Shown piece after piece: positions 7,544 to 10,011 of a DNA stretch of 10,011 nt (positions are counted from its first letter, which is position 1; each line of letters begins with the position of its first letter). The notes under the pieces were generated by a model, which saw nothing but the letters and a program-made list of their open reading frames with translations, made no database searches and was not told the DNA's origin. Origin of the DNA: Rhodospirillales bacterium. GTDB lineage: Bacteria; Pseudomonadota; Alphaproteobacteria; Rhodospirillales; Defluviicoccaceae. The DNA is taken from contig JAUXFS010000026.1 in assembly GCA_030622775.1 (NCBI GenBank), positions 1 to 10,011 of the forward strand, given 5' to 3'. Made by a program: the position numbers and the translations under genes.

Positions 7544-8653
7544 TTACTGCCCTCCCATGAGCCTGACTTCCTGTCCATCCCTCAGAAAACTGACACCGGC
7601 AACCGCAATGATATCTCCGGCATTCAGGCCGGTGTTGACGATCACGTCGTTGTCACGAATCCCGCCACTCTCGATGGCCGTTCTATTCACTTTCGATGAC
7701 ACGGGATCAAAAACGAAAACGTAACTGGTCCCCTCACTCCCCGCCGGTGCAAGCGCCCGCAGCGGCACGAGATAGGCCGTTTCGCTTTCTCCATCGGCGA
7801 ATAAGATGTTCACTTCCGCGGTGATGCCGGGGCGGATGCGCTCGTTGCCTTCACCATTCTCAATGGTGACTTTGACCGGAAAGGCATTGGTTGCTCCGGC
7901 CACGTTGCTAATCTCGGTAATCATGCCGTTGTGGACTTCCGCCGGAATGGCCGGGAAGCGGATCTCGGCGGGCAGCCCGAGATATACCAGATCAATCTCT
8001 GATTCGGGGATGCTGATCGCCGCCTCCATCGCCCCTTCCATATTGAGCTCAAACAGTCGCTCCCCGCGGGCGACTTCCTGAAACGGGTTCACGAGGCGTT
8101 TGGCCACAAGGCCGTCGAAAGGCGCCATTAGCACGGTTTTCTCAAGATCGCGCTTCGCCAGATTTAGACGCGAGTTCGCATAGCTCTGGTTCTGGCCCGC
8201 ACCGAGGTAAGCAGCCTCTGCCTGATCGACCGAGCGTCCGGAGACGGCTCCCGGATTTATCTCAACGACCTTCCGAAAGCGCTCCCACTCCCTCCGCGCG
8301 TCCGTCAGTTCAGTCTGGGCTCGCCCAAGGGAGGCTTGAGCCGCATCCACATTCAAGCTGAACGTTCGATCGTCAAGCACCGCCAGAACCTGCCCCTGGG
8401 TAACTCTCTCTCCCACATCGACATTGACCTCCAGGACATTTCCGGGAACTTGGAAACTAAGGCTGGAGGTATCCGCCGCCTCGACAACACCCGAGAACCG
8501 GCGCTGCATTCCCGTTGCCCGTTCGGTGACGGTAATGGTCTTGATGGCTCGCACCGTTTCGCTAGGCGGCGGAGGCTCATCGCCGCAACCGACCAATGCC
8601 GCCATCGCGAAAAGGACGCATAGCATCCGAACTTGTTGGGTGAAAAATAACAT
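7544..8653 (-). CDS. RND periplasmic adaptor (membrane fusion) lipoprotein
   Basis: This subunit links the RND permease to an outer-membrane channel. With the ATG at 8653 the protein has 369 residues and begins with a 22-residue lipoprotein signal (Arg at 9, hydrophobic core, LVG-Cys at 23), so it should be lipid-anchored and face the periplasm. Next come the first lipoyl half (about 64-95, VPGNVLEVNVDVGERVTQG), an alpha-helical hairpin (about 100-170, rich in Ala, Arg and Glu), the second lipoyl half (TVLMAPFDGLVAKR, 173-186), a beta-barrel domain and a membrane-proximal domain ending in DGQEVRLMGGQ. The frame stays open to an ATG at 8728, but that would put 47 residues before the lipobox Cys. 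The 8653 ATG alone has a well-spaced GGGAG. A TolC-like partner is not in the window. No promoter could be identified upstream. Confidence 0.92.
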   Translation of the reverse strand: MLFFTQQVRMLCVLFAMAALVGCGDEPPPPSETVRAIKTITVTERATGMQRRFSGVVEAADTSSLSFQVPGNVLEVNVDVGERVTQGQVLAVLDDRTFSLNVDAAQASLGRAQTELTDARREWERFRKVVEINPGAVSGRSVDQAEAAYLGAGQNQSYANSRLNLAKRDLEKTVLMAPFDGLVAKRLVNPFQEVARGERLFELNMEGAMEAAISIPESEIDLVYLGLPAEIRFPAIPAEVHNGMITEISNVAGATNAFPVKVTIENGEGNERIRPGITAEVNILFADGESETAYLVPLRALAPAGSEGTSYVFVFDPVSSKVNRTAIESGGIRDNDVIVNTGLNAGDIIAVAGVSFLRDGQEVRLMGGQ

Positions 8654-9005
8654 CAGAACGGCTCCCGCGCTCAACCTCTCCATGCCTGACTCAGGGCTGG
8701 GAAACGTTACAGCCGAGATAGCCCTCATCGCGCCTCGATCCGGCTGAAATGCCCGTTCTCAGCGGGCGCGTAAGGCTCAACGGGAATTCTCATCGTGTTC
8801 AGGCTGGCAGCGCAGACGTACCAGCGCCGCCACCTTAATGTCGAGACCCGCGCCCGCAAGTCAGGCAGTATTTATCGCTTGCCATCGATGCCGATGCAAG
8901 CCCTTCGGCAGGGAAACCCGGTCAGGATCTCCGCCGGCACAGGCAGTCGCCTGGATCAAACTCTAAGCGCCGGCGGCAACGTGGTGACAACCGGCAAGAA
9001 TTTCG
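8654..9005. other. Gap of about 350 bases without a convincing gene; likely rearrangement junction
   Basis: The stretch lies between the start of the adaptor gene (- strand) and the beginning of the RND relic (+ strand). Open frames exist in the GC-rich part but none has a recognisable product. One 22-codon frame on the - strand (8793-8725) ends with an ATGA overlap with the disfavoured adaptor start at 8728. Small hairpins are present (8751-8755 with 8763-8767; 8940-8944 with 8949-8953), without T-runs. The promoter for the pump genes should be here, but I could not find good -35 and -10 boxes. No recognisable mobile-element end was seen. Confidence 0.45.
8662..8666 (-). promoter_or_regulatory. 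Ribosome binding site that decides the adaptor start
   Basis: GGGAG on the - strand lies 8 bases before the ATG at 8653. The alternative in-frame starts at 8728, 8683 and 8626 have either no such motif or one only 1-2 bases from the codon. Together with the resulting 22-residue lipoprotein signal this supports 8653. Confidence 0.7.
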
Positions 9006-9173
9006 ATGCCCGTGCTCGGGGTGATCCCGCTATTGCCGGATGTCTTTTTCGTGGCCCTGGCCGTCACCATCATGGGCGGCCAGACGGTGGGTGCGGCGCT
9101 GACCCTGGTCCTCGTTCCGGTACTCTACGCAACGTTTTACCGTATCAAGAGCCCGCGCACCGAGGCGGCGTAA
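9006..9173 (+). pseudogene. Severed 3' end of a second RND efflux permease
   Basis: Fifty-five codons (9006 to the TAA at 9171-9173) encode the last part of an AcrB-type permease: LGVIPLLPDVFFVALAVTI, a Gly-rich turn, then LTLVLVPVLYATFYRIKSP, which is the standard TM12 ending of this superfamily. Intact members have about 1000-1050 residues, so roughly 95% of the gene is missing. Upstream, the same frame meets a TGA at 8985-8987, and none of the three frames shows the expected RLRPILMT-type segment, so the similarity stops abruptly near 9006. The sequence differs clearly from the C-terminus of the intact permease in this window, and its GC-rich codons match the flanks, so it is not a copy of that gene. 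It has no evident ribosome site and is presumably inactive. Confidence 0.82.
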
Positions 9174-9192
9174 CCGCAACAAGGTCTGGCTC

Positions 9193-9474
9193 TCAAGGAT
9201 GGCCGTCGGGTTGCGGCTCCTGGACGTCGCCATGGGGCGTGGTAGCCGTCGATCGTAGTGGCCTTCTTCCCATCCTCTGCTCGCAAACGCTTGGCGAGCG
9301 GAACTGGGTGCAGCGACGCCAGCGCTCCTGGAACGATGCTTCGTTCGCTTCCGTTCCGGGCAACGTCCAGCGGGTCGTCCTTTCTCCGGTCCTCGGCTCG
9401 ACCGTGGATTCGCAGGCGGTGATCAGGCCGAGAACCAGAAACAGAAAAACCGGGCGTATCATCATCTTTGTCAT
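9193..9474 (-). CDS. Small lipoprotein of unknown function
   Basis: The 93-residue product starts with a basic n-region (MTKMMIRP), a hydrophobic core and the lipobox ITA-Cys (Cys21), so it should be exported and lipid-anchored. The mature part is about 72 residues, hydrophilic and Arg-rich, with two further cysteines (54 and 63) that could form a disulfide; its end is Pro/Gly/His-rich. I recognise no family. ATG 9474 is preceded by a weak GAGAA; ATG at 9465 or 9462 would also leave a working signal. It lies 26 bases after the SLC13-type transporter stop on the same strand, so co-transcription is likely, but that alone does not give it a role. It is convergent with the RND relic. Confidence 0.7.
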   Translation of the reverse strand: MTKMMIRPVFLFLVLGLITACESTVEPRTGERTTRWTLPGTEANEASFQERWRRCTQFRSPSVCEQRMGRRPLRSTATTPHGDVQEPQPDGHP

Positions 9475-9500
9475 CTGTTCTCGCGGGGCTGCGGTGTCCG

Positions 9501-10011
9501 CTAGAACGGAAACAACAGCGGGATCAGCAGGTCGGCAACGATCATTACCAGGATGGTCATCGGTACGCCAACCTTGGCGAAGTCACCGAAGGTGTAGCCG
9601 CCAGGGGCCACGACCAGGGTGTTCACCGGCGTGGAGACCGGCGTCATGAACGCGGCCGACGCCGCCACGGCGATGGTCATTGCGAACGGATAGGGCGAAA
9701 CGCCCATGTCGCCGGCGATGCCGATGGCGAGCGGCGCAAGCAGCACGGCGGTGGCGGTGTTGGAGATGAACATCCCGAGGACGGCGGTAAGCACGAACAA
9801 ACCGGTCATCATCGCGGTCGGTCCGAAATCGCCGAACCTGGCGACCAGGCCGTCGACGATGAGGTCGCTGGCTCCGGTATTCTGCAGCGCCGTCGCCAAC
9901 GGCAGCATGCCGGCGACGAGGACCAGGCTCGGCCAATTGATCACCTTGTAGGCGGTCTCCATGGTGAGGCAGCGGGCCGAGACCAAGGCCAGCGCGGCAA
10001 TGAGGACGGCA
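9501..10011 (-). CDS. SLC13/DASS-type permease, C-terminal part (5' end outside window)
   Basis: The frame is open from the window edge to the TAG at 9501-9503 and gives 169 residues, all membrane-protein-like. It matches the second half of the divalent anion:sodium symporter group (SLC13, COG0471-like). WPSLVLVAGMLPLATALQNT begins a repeat. SNTATAVLLAPLAIGIA carries the SNT motif that binds sodium and substrate in this group. ASAAFMTPVSTPVNTLVV, followed by a Gly-rich turn (PGGYTFGDFAKVG), is the paired hairpin-helix region, and the protein ends in a last membrane helix and PLLFPF. Substrates in the group include sulfate and di- or tricarboxylates; the specific one cannot be told. The TTG near 9986 lies inside the gene and is not a start. 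Confidence 0.85.
   Translation of the reverse strand, partial: AVLIAALALVSARCLTMETAYKVINWPSLVLVAGMLPLATALQNTGASDLIVDGLVARFGDFGPTAMMTGLFVLTAVLGMFISNTATAVLLAPLAIGIAGDMGVSPYPFAMTIAVAASAAFMTPVSTPVNTLVVAPGGYTFGDFAKVGVPMTILVMIVADLLIPLLFPF

Noticed and set aside
8725..8793. A 22-codon frame ending with an ATGA overlap with the ATG at 8728
   Set aside because: It has no ribosome site, and the adaptor most likely starts at 8653, so the overlap is probably chance.
8740..9005. Insertion-sequence end or attachment site at the presumed junction
   Set aside because: No terminal inverted repeat, target duplication or matching repeat at the other end of the block (around 1780-1850) could be found by eye.
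8795..9649. A 284-codon open frame on the + strand
   Set aside because: It runs in another frame across the RND relic and antisense to the lipoprotein and transporter. Its product matches nothing I know and has the composition of a shadow frame.

Overview
The window reads as chromosomal DNA of a GC-rich Gram-negative bacterium. The two lipoprotein signal sequences, the RND pump with a periplasmic adaptor and the codon use would suit a proteobacterium, perhaps alphaproteobacterial. That placement is inference from gene style; no rRNA or other marker gene is present. No tRNA, CRISPR array, transposase or integrase was found.

Left end, + strand (1-1748): the C-terminal end of a DyP-type (YfeX-like) heme peroxidase, cut by the window edge, is followed after 4 bases by a complete PLP-dependent aromatic-L-amino-acid decarboxylase. 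The two are probably co-transcribed.

Centre, - strand (8653 down to 1841): four genes run in one direction. In transcription order they are an RND periplasmic adaptor lipoprotein, an RND inner-membrane permease, a small two-helix potassium channel and a large MscS-type mechanosensitive channel. Adaptor and permease form an efflux pump that would still need a TolC-like outer-membrane channel encoded elsewhere. The potassium channel stop overlaps the MscS start, so those two are translationally coupled. The potassium channel has its own near-consensus promoter placed so close to the ATG that the transcript would be leaderless or nearly so. The stretch around the potassium channel is very AT-rich (26 of 90 bases G or C at 4081-4170, against 45 of 60 at 1081-1140 in the decarboxylase), which suggests a different origin from the flanks.

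Right end (8654-10011): a gap of about 350 bases without a convincing gene leads into the severed 3' end of a second, different RND permease on the + strand (9006-9173), a relic of a deletion or replacement. Next come a small lipoprotein of unknown function and the C-terminal part of an SLC13/DASS-type transporter, both on the - strand and apparently in one operon that continues past the window.

The most notable points are the pairing of a K+ channel and an MscS channel behind an RND pump, the leaderless-type promoter, the altered proton-relay residues of the RND permease (Asp-Asn in TM4, Asn in place of the TM10 Lys) and the RND relic marking a rearrangement boundary. I did not find a clearly novel multi-gene system.
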